From Collinsella sp. AK_207A (lineage in GTDB: Bacteria; Actinomycetota; Coriobacteriia; Coriobacteriales; Coriobacteriaceae), in NCBI RefSeq assembly GCF_902501965.1, contig NZ_CABWID010000015.1:62001-126000 (forward strand): 64,000 nt of DNA, written 5' to 3'. The notes under the pieces were generated by a model that made no database searches, was not told the DNA's origin, and saw only the letters and a list, made by a program, of their open reading frames with translations. The position numbers and the translations under genes are program-made. Shown here piece by piece: positions 49,490 to 57,420 of this stretch (the first letter of the stretch is position 1; every line of letters begins with the position of its first letter).

Positions 49490-50341
49490 ATGCTCGTTAC
49501 CACCAAGGAGATGCTGCTCGACGCCAAGAAGAACCACTATGGCGTGGGCGCGTTCAACGTGGAGAACCTTGAGTTCGTGATGGCGGTGCTCGCCGCCGCC
49601 GAGGAGACCAAGTCCCCCGTCATCATGCAGACTACCCCGGGTACGGTGAAGAGCGCCGGCTTGGATTACTTCTACGGCATGGTCGCGGCCGCCGCTGCCC
49701 GCACCGAGGTGCCCGTTGCCCTGCACCTGGATCACGGCGACGGCTTTGAGCGCTGCATGCAGGCCATGCACACGGGCTACACCTCCGTCATGATCGACGG
49801 CAGCCATGTGCCCTACGAGGAGAACATCGCCACCACCGCGCCGGTGGCCCGCGTGGGCGCTGCCATGGGCATCCCCGTGGAGGCCGAGCTCGGCAAGGTC
49901 GGCGGCAAGGAGGACGACGGCCCGGCCGTGGAGGGCGAGAACCCCTACACCGATCCCGATGAGGCCGTCGAGTTCGTGGAGCGCACCGGCTGCACCAGCC
50001 TCGCCATCGGCGTGGGCACCGCGCACGGCGTGTACCACGGCACCCCGCACATCCAGCAGGACGTCGTGTGTGAGATCGCCTCCAAGCTGGATATCCCGCT
50101 GGTGCTGCACGGCACCTCCGGCGTGCCCGACGAGCAGGTTGCCGAGGCCATCAAGAACGGCATCTCTAAGGTGAACTACGCCACCGAGCTGCGTCAGGCC
50201 TACACCAAGGGCTTCATGGCCTACATGGCCGAGAACCCGGAGTGCTTCGATCCCAAGAAGCCGGCAAAGTGGGGCATGGCCGAGATCACCAAGATCGTGA
50301 AGATCCGCATGGAGAACCTCGGCTCCGTGGGCCGCGCGTAG
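49490..50341 (+). CDS. Class II fructose/tagatose-bisphosphate aldolase
   Basis: 283 aa, the GatY/KbaY/FbaA zinc aldolase family. GVGAFNVENLEFVMAVLAAAE, ALHLDHGDGFERC (zinc His and catalytic Asp), GYTSVMIDGSHVPYEEN, VEAELGKVGG and LVLHGTSGVPDEQ are intact. It cleaves fructose-1,6- or tagatose-1,6-bisphosphate to DHAP and glyceraldehyde-3-phosphate. With AgaS and LacC in the window it can close the tagatose route, although general glycolysis is an equally good role. GAAGGGAG precedes the ATG at 49490. Confidence 0.9.
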   Translation: MLVTTKEMLLDAKKNHYGVGAFNVENLEFVMAVLAAAEETKSPVIMQTTPGTVKSAGLDYFYGMVAAAAARTEVPVALHLDHGDGFERCMQAMHTGYTSVMIDGSHVPYEENIATTAPVARVGAAMGIPVEAELGKVGGKEDDGPAVEGENPYTDPDEAVEFVERTGCTSLAIGVGTAHGVYHGTPHIQQDVVCEIASKLDIPLVLHGTSGVPDEQVAEAIKNGISKVNYATELRQAYTKGFMAYMAENPECFDPKKPAKWGMAEITKIVKIRMENLGSVGRA

Positions 50342-50400
50342 ATATTCGCCGGCTGATACTCGGCTGGTCCGCTCGTTTCCGAGCACCTCTGCTTGATATG

Positions 50401-50427
50401 ACGACCGCCTCCGGGCGGTCGTTTTTT
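50401..50427 (+). terminator. Terminator after the aldolase
   Basis: ACGACCGCC (50401-50409) pairs with GGCGGTCGT across a short loop, followed by TTTTTT. Confidence 0.93.
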
Positions 50428-50429
50428 AT

Positions 50430-50800
50430 GCCCCGGGCGAACGTCAAAAACATATGCATATTACCGATATCGTAAAAATGATAGACACAGCAGGCAATTA
50501 GCTTTAAAGCAAAAGATGTATGCACCTTGCTATGCATAAAAAGAAAAGTACGAGTAGGGTCTGATTCAGGATAGCGAGAACCACGAGCTCGGGTGTTTTA
50601 TCTGTATGTTTATCAAAAACGAACCGAAAACCATTTACGTTTCAATTCCACCGCTTACGTAAGTGAGCGCGCTGGGCGTCGTTGCCATCATCATGCTGGC
50701 GACGGGCTTCATCACGGTCTCATCGTGCGAGCGAGGGTGCCGGGGGAGCTGTTTCCCGGTACCCTTTACTTTTGGATTGAAGTAGCGAGAAAGGTACGAC
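50430..50800. other. AT-rich intergenic island with a coding remnant
   Basis: 50440-50660 is the most AT-rich stretch of the window and has no gene I can support. After it, 50661-50720 reads SALGVVAIIMLATGFITVSS on the plus strand, like a membrane-protein start, but without a normal start and soon losing coding character. A hairpin (TGCCGGGGGA with TTTCCCGGTA) near 50737-50762 precedes the aminotransferase. Probably the scar of an inserted or lost segment. Confidence 0.4.
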
Positions 50801-50801
50801 C

Positions 50802-51956
50802 ATGAACATCAAGTCGATCGGCGTGGAGGAGTGGCTGAACGAGCTGGAGAAGTCCGCCGCGCTCGATATCGCGCAGTCCACGATCGCCTCGCTCACCACG
50901 GCCGAGATCCTTGCCCTGGGCGACGAGGAGAACGGTGGCCCAGGCACGGGTGCCGCGGCCTTCTACGAGGCGCTCGGCCGCGAGAAACAGAACTACGGCT
51001 GGATCGAGGGCTCGCCCGAGTTCAAGGCCGAGGTCGCCAAGCTCTACCGCGGCATTGATGGTAAGGGTATCGACGCGGACAACGTGCTGCAGATGAACGG
51101 TGCCACCGGCGCCAATCTCGCCGCGCTCTACACGCTCGTGCACCCGGGCGACCACGTGGTGGCGGAGTACCCCACGTACGATCCGCTCTGGGAGATTCCC
51201 CGTACGCTCGGCGCGAACGTGGACCTCTGGCATCTGCGCCAGGAGGCCGACTGGAACCCGGACATCGAGGAGCTCAAGCGCCTGGTGACCAAGAACACCA
51301 AGCTCATCTGCATCAACAACGCCTCCAACCCGCTCGGCACCGTGCTGTCGCGCGAGACGCTCGAGCAGATCGTTGAGATTGCCCGGAGCGTGGGCGCTTA
51401 CGTGCTTTCCGACGAGGTGTACTACCCGCTGGAGAACAGCGAGGATTTTGCGAGCATCGTCGACCTTTACGAGCGCGGCATCGCCACGAACAGCCTCTCC
51501 AAGACCTATTCCGTGCCGGGCATCCGGATGGGCTGGACGGTCTCGAACAAGGAGGTCGCCGACCAACTGCGTACCTGCCGCGACTACACGCTCATTTGCG
51601 GCGGCGTCTTCAACGACGCCATGGCAGTGCACGTGCTGCGTCACCGCGAGCAGATCCTCGAGCGCAACCGCAAGGTCATCTTCGGCAACCGCGCCATCGC
51701 CCAGGAGTGGATCGACCACGAGCCGCGCGTGAGCTGGGTGCCGCCCAAGGGCGTGTCCACCTCGTTCATCACGCTCGACATCCCCATGGGCGACGAGCAG
51801 TTCTGCCGCAGGATCCTGGCCGAGCGCGGCGTGCTGCTGGTACCCGGTAGCCGCTTCCACCTGCCGCGCGGCGCGCGCCTGGGCTATTGCGCGCAGGAGG
51901 ATACGCTTCGCGCCGGCCTGGCGCAGCTGTCCGAGGCGCTGCGTGAGTTCGATTAA
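50802..51956 (+). CDS. PLP-dependent aminotransferase (class I/II)
   Basis: 384 aa. QMNGATGANLAALYTLVHPGDHVV, INNASNPLGTVLSRETLEQI (Asn of the cofactor site), VLSDEVYYPL (Asp/Tyr) and the PLP lysine in NSLSKTYSVPGIRMGW near residue 235 are all present. It groups by motif with fold-type I aspartate-like aminotransferases; the amino donor is unknown. AGAAAGG precedes the ATG. It lies upstream of an EamA exporter, which may export the product (inference). Confidence 0.88.
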   Translation: MNIKSIGVEEWLNELEKSAALDIAQSTIASLTTAEILALGDEENGGPGTGAAAFYEALGREKQNYGWIEGSPEFKAEVAKLYRGIDGKGIDADNVLQMNGATGANLAALYTLVHPGDHVVAEYPTYDPLWEIPRTLGANVDLWHLRQEADWNPDIEELKRLVTKNTKLICINNASNPLGTVLSRETLEQIVEIARSVGAYVLSDEVYYPLENSEDFASIVDLYERGIATNSLSKTYSVPGIRMGWTVSNKEVADQLRTCRDYTLICGGVFNDAMAVHVLRHREQILERNRKVIFGNRAIAQEWIDHEPRVSWVPPKGVSTSFITLDIPMGDEQFCRRILAERGVLLVPGSRFHLPRGARLGYCAQEDTLRAGLAQLSEALREFD

Positions 51957-52032
51957 CCCTATTGGTTGGTTATAGAATGGTGCGGTAGGCCAATTGCGGT
52001 GGCCGCGTACCATGCGATTGATAGGAGGGGCG

Positions 52033-53019
52033 ATGAGTCTTCAGGAAAACGTTGCCCCTCCTCGCTTTCTCGAGGCGGAAGAGCCGGATGCGACGGTAGC
52101 GCCCGAGGACCGCGTGCCCGGACCGGGCGTCTTGCGCGGTGCCGGCGCCCGCTCTCCGCTGTTCTGGAAGTTCATGCTCGTGGCGATGGCCGTTGCCTGG
52201 GGTTTCTCGTTCACGCTGATGAAGGATGTTGTCGAGACCGTGCCGACGTTCCTCTTGCTGGGCATTCGCTTTGGCGGGTCGGCGCTTTTGATGCTCGCGG
52301 CGTTTCATCGCCGTATCCGCGCGCACCTGAATCGGCGCTATGTGGCCGTCGGCCTGCTCATGGGGTTCTTCATGGGCATGGGCTATGTGTGGCAGACCCT
52401 CGGGCTCACCGACACCACGGCGGGCAAGAACGCGTTCCTGACGGGCACCTATTGCGTGCTCGTGCCGTTTATCAGCTATGCGGTGAATCGCGAGCCGCTC
52501 ACGCGCTACAACCTGGGGGCGGCGCTGCTCTGCCTTGCGGGCATCGCGCTCGTGGCGCTCGACAACCTCACCGTGCAGACCGGCGATTTGCTCACGCTGG
52601 TCGGCGCCCTGTTCTTTGCGCTGCAGATTGTGACCGTGTCCAAGTTCGGGGCGAATCTGGATGTGATGGCCCTGACGTTCTGGATGTTCCTTTCCATCGG
52701 CGCGGGGTGCCTGGCGGCGTTTCCCTTTGTGGAGGCGGCGCCTCCGGCCTCGGCGTGGACCCCGCAGCTCGTGGCCACCATCGCCTTCCTCGTGTTGGTC
52801 TGCACGTTTCTGGGGCTCATGGTGCAGAATCTGGGGCTTGCGCACGTTCCCTCGAGCACGGGCTCGCTGCTGCTCTCCCTCGAGAGTCCCTCGGGCGTGT
52901 TCTTCTCCGTGGTGCTGGCGGGCGAGATGCTCTCCGGCCGGCTGATCGCGGGGTTCGTCCTCATCTTCCTGGCGATCGTGCTGTCCGAGACGCATTTCGC
53001 CTTCCTGCGCCGGCGGTAG
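52033..53019 (+). CDS. EamA/DMT-family transporter
   Basis: 328 aa with a 45-residue cytoplasmic leader and about ten spans in two EamA repeats. AWGFSFTLMKDVVETVPTFLLLGIRFGG opens the first repeat (landmark LGIRFGGSALLML) and VQNLGLAHVPSSTGSLLLSLESPSGVFFS closes the second. The family exports amino acids and other metabolites. AGGAGGGG lies directly before the ATG at 52033; an in-frame ATG at 51994 lacks a site. A 12-bp perfect hairpin follows the stop. Confidence 0.9.
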   Translation: MSLQENVAPPRFLEAEEPDATVAPEDRVPGPGVLRGAGARSPLFWKFMLVAMAVAWGFSFTLMKDVVETVPTFLLLGIRFGGSALLMLAAFHRRIRAHLNRRYVAVGLLMGFFMGMGYVWQTLGLTDTTAGKNAFLTGTYCVLVPFISYAVNREPLTRYNLGAALLCLAGIALVALDNLTVQTGDLLTLVGALFFALQIVTVSKFGANLDVMALTFWMFLSIGAGCLAAFPFVEAAPPASAWTPQLVATIAFLVLVCTFLGLMVQNLGLAHVPSSTGSLLLSLESPSGVFFSVVLAGEMLSGRLIAGFVLIFLAIVLSETHFAFLRRR

Positions 53020-53031
53020 CGGTTGGGGCGT

Positions 53032-53064
53032 CCCGCACGATGGTCTCTGGTTCCATCGTGCGGG
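53032..53064 (+). terminator. Hairpin after the EamA gene
   Basis: CCCGCACGATGG (53032-53043) pairs perfectly with CCATCGTGCGGG (53053-53064); no T-run follows. Confidence 0.6.
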
Positions 53065-53145
53065 GTGCCGCCGCCCGTTCAGTCCGTCCTCATCCCACAT
53101 TGCGTATAATGTGGGGCGCAAACGACGACGCAGGAGGTATGGCTC

Positions 53146-54459
53146 ATGCAGGCACAGCGAGCTGAGGGTACGAAGGACCTGATCGGGAGCGAGATGCGCG
53201 CCTGGCAGCGGATGCAGGAAGTGGCCGCCGAGGTCTTTGGGCCGTACGGCTTCGAGCTGGTGGAGACGCCCGCCATCGAGCAGCTCGACGTCTTCGTGCA
53301 CGGCATCGGCCAGTCCACCGACGTGGTGCGCAAGGAGATGTTCCGCGTGTTCTCCGGTGCCAACTTCGCGCGCGTGCTGGAGGAGGGCACCGACGCCAAG
53401 CTCAAGGCCAAGCAGCGGCTGGCACTGCGCCCCGAGGGCACGGCCGGCGTGGTGCGCGCCGTGGTGGAGAACAACCTGGTCCCGCAGGGTGCGGCTCCCG
53501 TCAAGCTCTACTACACCGAGGCGATGTTCCGCGGCGAGCGTCCGCAGAAGGGCCGTCTGCGCCAGTTTCACCAGGTAGGCATCGAGTGGCTGGGCGCGCC
53601 CGATCCCGCAGCGGACGCCGAGTGCATCATCATGCTCATGGAGTTCTACAAGCGCCTGGGCTTCGACCTCTCTAAGCTGCGCCTACTCATCAACTCCATG
53701 GGCGATCCGGCATGTCGCCCCGCGTATCGCGAGTCCGTGCGCCAGTTTATCCTCGACCACGCCGACGAGATGTGCGACGAGTGCCGCGAGCGCGCCGAAA
53801 TCAACCCGCTGCGCGCCTTCGATTGCAAGAACGACCATTGCCGCGAGGTCATGAAGGACGCGCCGCTCGCCCCCGACCATCTGTGCGACGAGTGCCGCAC
53901 TCATTACGAGCAGGTGAAGAAGTACCTGGATGCGGCCGGTATCCAGTACGTGGAGGACCCCACCCTCGTGCGCGGCCTGGACTACTACACGCGCACGGTC
54001 TTCGAGGTGGAGGCACCGGGTGCGGGCGTAGGGTCGATTGGCGGCGGCGGTCGCTACGACGGCCTGGTGGAGCTCGAGGGCGGCAAGCCCACGCCGGGCG
54101 TCGGCTTTGCCGTGGGCTTTGAGCGCGCGCTGCTGGCGCTCCAGGCGTTCGGCGGCGACATGGGCCTTCCGGTGCCGGCGTGCGTGTACGTGGCCAATGC
54201 CGGTGCGGAGCTGCGCGGCGAGGTGTTCGACGTGTGCCGGGCCCTGCGCGCGGCCGGCGTGCGCACTGAGGCCGACTACCAGGGTCGTTCCCTTAAGGCG
54301 CAGTTCAAGCAGGCCGACAAGCTGGGGGCGCGCCTGATGGTGATCGTGGGCGGCGACGAGCTGGCTGCCGGCAAGGTGAAGATCCGCGACATGCGGAGCC
54401 ACGAGGAGCTGCTCGTGGACCGCGCGAGCGTGGCGGAGGCCGTTTCCGCGCGGTTGTAA
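53146..54459 (+). CDS. hisS: Histidyl-tRNA synthetase
   Basis: 437 aa, class II synthetase. GTKDLIGSEMRAWQRMQEVA opens the catalytic domain; RLALRPEGTAGVVRAVVE and YYTEAMFRGERPQKGR-LRQFHQ form motif 2; RGLDYYTRTVFE and GGGRYDGLVE are the histidine-specific motifs; motif 3 is GFAVGFERALLAL. The anticodon domain follows from about residue 340. AGGAGGT precedes the ATG. A Cys pair insert (DEMCDECRER...CDECRTHYEQ) is seen in the usual insertion domain and may bind zinc. Confidence 0.96.
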   Translation: MQAQRAEGTKDLIGSEMRAWQRMQEVAAEVFGPYGFELVETPAIEQLDVFVHGIGQSTDVVRKEMFRVFSGANFARVLEEGTDAKLKAKQRLALRPEGTAGVVRAVVENNLVPQGAAPVKLYYTEAMFRGERPQKGRLRQFHQVGIEWLGAPDPAADAECIIMLMEFYKRLGFDLSKLRLLINSMGDPACRPAYRESVRQFILDHADEMCDECRERAEINPLRAFDCKNDHCREVMKDAPLAPDHLCDECRTHYEQVKKYLDAAGIQYVEDPTLVRGLDYYTRTVFEVEAPGAGVGSIGGGGRYDGLVELEGGKPTPGVGFAVGFERALLALQAFGGDMGLPVPACVYVANAGAELRGEVFDVCRALRAAGVRTEADYQGRSLKAQFKQADKLGARLMVIVGGDELAAGKVKIRDMRSHEELLVDRASVAEAVSARL

Positions 54460-54690
54460 GCTAAGAAAACGCTGCGCTGCCGAACGGCTAAAACGAACTT
54501 TCTCTTCTAGTCGTTCGGTTGTGCGGTGAATCGTCTTTCTGCGGCCCGCAGGGGCGCCCGGATTCCCTATGGGGGTTCCGGGCGTGTCCGTGCGGGCCGC
54601 TATACTAGAGGACCGCAAATGCTTACGGGTGCTCGCAACCACCGACGAGCTCCCGAGATCTCGCAACCAGAGCAACCGGAAAGGCAGCCC

Positions 54691-57216
54691 ATGACGCAGC
54701 CCGCCATCGATATCGATTCGCTGAACCCCGCGCAGAGGGAGGCCGTGCTCACGACGGAGGGGCCGCTGCTGGTGCTGGCGGGTGCCGGATCGGGCAAGAC
54801 ACGCGTGCTCACGCACCGTATCGCGCACATGGTGGCCGACCTGGGCGTTCGCCCCTGGCAGATTCTCGCCATCACCTTCACCAACAAGGCGGCGGCCGAG
54901 ATGCGCGAGCGCCTGGACGCACTGCTGCCGGACGGCACGCGCGGCATGTGGGTGTGCACGTTCCACGCCATGTGCGTGCGCATGCTCCGCGAGGACGCGG
55001 ACCTGCTGGGATACACCGGCCAGTTCTCCATCTACGACGACGATGACTCGCGCCGCATGGTGCGCGACATCATGGGCGCGCTCGACCTCGACCAGAAGAA
55101 GTTCCCGCTGAACATGGTGCGCGGCAAGATCTCCGCCGCCAAGAACGCGCTCGTGAGCGCCGAGCAGATGCAGGCCGAGGCCGCGGACCCGCCCACCCAG
55201 GCCGCCGCGCGCGTCTACCTGGAGCTGGAGCGCCGCCTGCGTGCCGCCAACGCCATGGACTTCGACGACCTGCTCGTACGCGCGCTCGAGCTGCTGCAGA
55301 CGCGCCCGGAGGTGCTGGACAAGTACCAGGAGCGGTTCCGCTACATCTCCGTGGACGAGTACCAGGACACCAATCACGTGCAGTACCTGATCGCCAACCT
55401 GCTGGCCGCCAAGTACGGCAACCTCATGGTGGTGGGCGACGACGACCAGTCCATCTACAGCTGGCGCGGTGCGGACATCACGAACATCCTAGACTTTGAG
55501 AAGGACTTTCCGCAGGCCAAGGTGGTCAAGCTCGAGCAGAACTACCGCAGCACGGGGCACATCCTCAACGCCGCGAACGCCGTGGTGCGCCGCAATTCGC
55601 GCCGAAAGGACAAGCGGCTGTTCACCGCGGCGGGCGACGGCGAGAAAATCCAGGCGTACCAAGCTTCCGACGAGCGCGACGAGGGCGCGTGGATCGCCCG
55701 CGAGATCAAGAAGCTGAACGACGGTGGCATGCCGTACTCCGATATCGCCGTCTTCTACCGCACCAACGCGCAATCGCGCGTGCTCGAGGACATGTTCCTG
55801 CGCGGCGGCGTGCCCTACCGCATCGTGGGCGGCACGCGCTTCTTCGACCGCGCCGAGATCCGCGACGTCATGGCGTACCTCAAGATGGTCGTGAACCCGG
55901 CCGACGAGATGAGCGTCAAGCGCGTCATCAACACGCCGCGTCGCGGCATCGGCTCCACGAGCGTACAGAAGATCGAGCTTCTGGCGCATCAGAGAGGCGT
56001 GAGCTTCTTCCAGGCGTGCGAGCTCGCCTGCGCCGAGACGGGCCTGTTCTCCGCCAAGGTGCGCAACGCGCTCGGCGAGTTCACGGGCGTGGTGCGCGAG
56101 GGTCGGCGGCTGGACGGCGAGCTGCAGGACGTGGTGGAGCGCATCATCGAGATGTCTGGCCTGCAGCAGGCGCTGCGTGCCGAGGAGAGCATGGAGTCCG
56201 AGAGCCGGCTCGAGAACATCCAGGAATTCCTGGGCGTAGCGTCGGAGTTCGAGGAGACCCACGACGATATCGAGGGCACCCTCGAGAGTCTGGCGGAGCT
56301 CCGGCAGGCCGGCGTGGCCGATGTGCCGGACGCCGCGCCGGCCCTTGCGGGCGGTTCCAGCGTGGTGCCCGGTGCGGACGGCGCGATGCCCGCATCGCTC
56401 GTGCAGGACGAGATCACGCGCACGTACGGCGCGCTCGCCTGCCCGGCGCTCCCGGCTCTTATGGAGTGGCTGGCGCTGCGCTCCGATTTGGACGCGCTCT
56501 CGGGCGAGTCTTCCGCCATCACCATGATGACGGTGCACTCCGCCAAGGGCCTGGAGTTCCCAGCTGTGTTCGTGGCGGGCATGGAGGAGACGATCTTCCC
56601 GCACGTCAACAACTTCATGGACGATGATCCCGGCAAGCTGGAGGAGGAGCGGCGCCTGGCGTACGTGGCCATCACGCGCGCCCGCAAGCGGCTGTTTCTC
56701 ACCTATGCCGCGCACCGTCGCGTGTACGGCTCCTCGCAGGAGAATCGCCGCTCGCGCTTTCTGGACGAGATCCCCGAGCAGGATATCGAGCTCGTGGGCG
56801 TGGGCTCTCGCGGCTTCTCGGGCGTGGGGCTCGACAAGCGCGGGGATCGGCGCGGCACGTTCGGTACCGGCGGCGCGGAGTACGGCGGCAACGTGTTCGG
56901 CCAGTACACGCGCTCGGCGGGCGGCGTGCAGCGGCATCGCGGCGTGAGGCCCGACGCGGGGCTGGGCCCCGCCACCTTCGGCGGCGGCCGGGGCCGCGCC
57001 GAGCGCCAGGCGGCGGCACCCGTGGTGGAGCAGCGCAAGCCCGACGTGGCGAAGGCGCGCGAGGTATTCGCCGTGGGCGACCGGGTGAGCCACAAGACCT
57101 TTGGAACCGGCACGGTCGTTGCGGCGAGCGGTGACATCATCGAGGTCAAGTTCGAGAAGATGGGCCAGGTCAAGAAGCTCATGAAGGGCTTTGCCCCCAT
57201 CGTGAAGCTGGTCTAG
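54691..57216 (+). CDS. pcrA: ATP-dependent DNA helicase PcrA/UvrD
   Basis: 841 aa, SF1 helicase. The Walker A LAGAGSGKTRVLTHRI is near residue 28; then AITFTNKAAAEMRERL (Ia), SVDEYQDTNHVQY (II), VVGDDDQSIYSWRGAD (III), LEQNYRST (IV), TVHSAKGLEFPAVFV (V) and YVAITRARKRLFLTYA (VI). The C-terminal HKTFGTGTVVAASGDIIEVKF region is the Tudor-like domain that contacts RNA polymerase in PcrA. The start at 54691 has GGAAAGG; an upstream ATG at 54619 lacks one. A TATACT box at 54601 may be its promoter. Confidence 0.95.
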   Translation: MTQPAIDIDSLNPAQREAVLTTEGPLLVLAGAGSGKTRVLTHRIAHMVADLGVRPWQILAITFTNKAAAEMRERLDALLPDGTRGMWVCTFHAMCVRMLREDADLLGYTGQFSIYDDDDSRRMVRDIMGALDLDQKKFPLNMVRGKISAAKNALVSAEQMQAEAADPPTQAAARVYLELERRLRAANAMDFDDLLVRALELLQTRPEVLDKYQERFRYISVDEYQDTNHVQYLIANLLAAKYGNLMVVGDDDQSIYSWRGADITNILDFEKDFPQAKVVKLEQNYRSTGHILNAANAVVRRNSRRKDKRLFTAAGDGEKIQAYQASDERDEGAWIAREIKKLNDGGMPYSDIAVFYRTNAQSRVLEDMFLRGGVPYRIVGGTRFFDRAEIRDVMAYLKMVVNPADEMSVKRVINTPRRGIGSTSVQKIELLAHQRGVSFFQACELACAETGLFSAKVRNALGEFTGVVREGRRLDGELQDVVERIIEMSGLQQALRAEESMESESRLENIQEFLGVASEFEETHDDIEGTLESLAELRQAGVADVPDAAPALAGGSSVVPGADGAMPASLVQDEITRTYGALACPALPALMEWLALRSDLDALSGESSAITMMTVHSAKGLEFPAVFVAGMEETIFPHVNNFMDDDPGKLEEERRLAYVAITRARKRLFLTYAAHRRVYGSSQENRRSRFLDEIPEQDIELVGVGSRGFSGVGLDKRGDRRGTFGTGGAEYGGNVFGQYTRSAGGVQRHRGVRPDAGLGPATFGGGRGRAERQAAAPVVEQRKPDVAKAREVFAVGDRVSHKTFGTGTVVAASGDIIEVKFEKMGQVKKLMKGFAPIVKLV

Positions 57217-57222
57217 CGCCCA

Positions 57223-57261
57223 AAGCGCGGTGTACGGGGTCGGTTCCCGTGTGCCGCGCTT
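57223..57261 (+). terminator. Hairpin after pcrA
   Basis: AAGCGCGG (57223-57230) pairs with CCGCGCTT (57254-57261), with an inner ACGGG/CCCGT stem; the T-tail is weak. Confidence 0.6.
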
Positions 57262-57420
57262 GCCGTTGGCAGGGTATCTGCTATCGGCCGGCCAACGTTA
57301 TCGAACCGTATTCGCCTGTTCACAGTTCGGAAATGCTATCTGCCGTATAGTTCTCCTATTCGCGACGCCGAGAGATACCGGCAGATTCGGGCGTCGGCCA
57401 CTTCGGGGGAAGGACACGAC

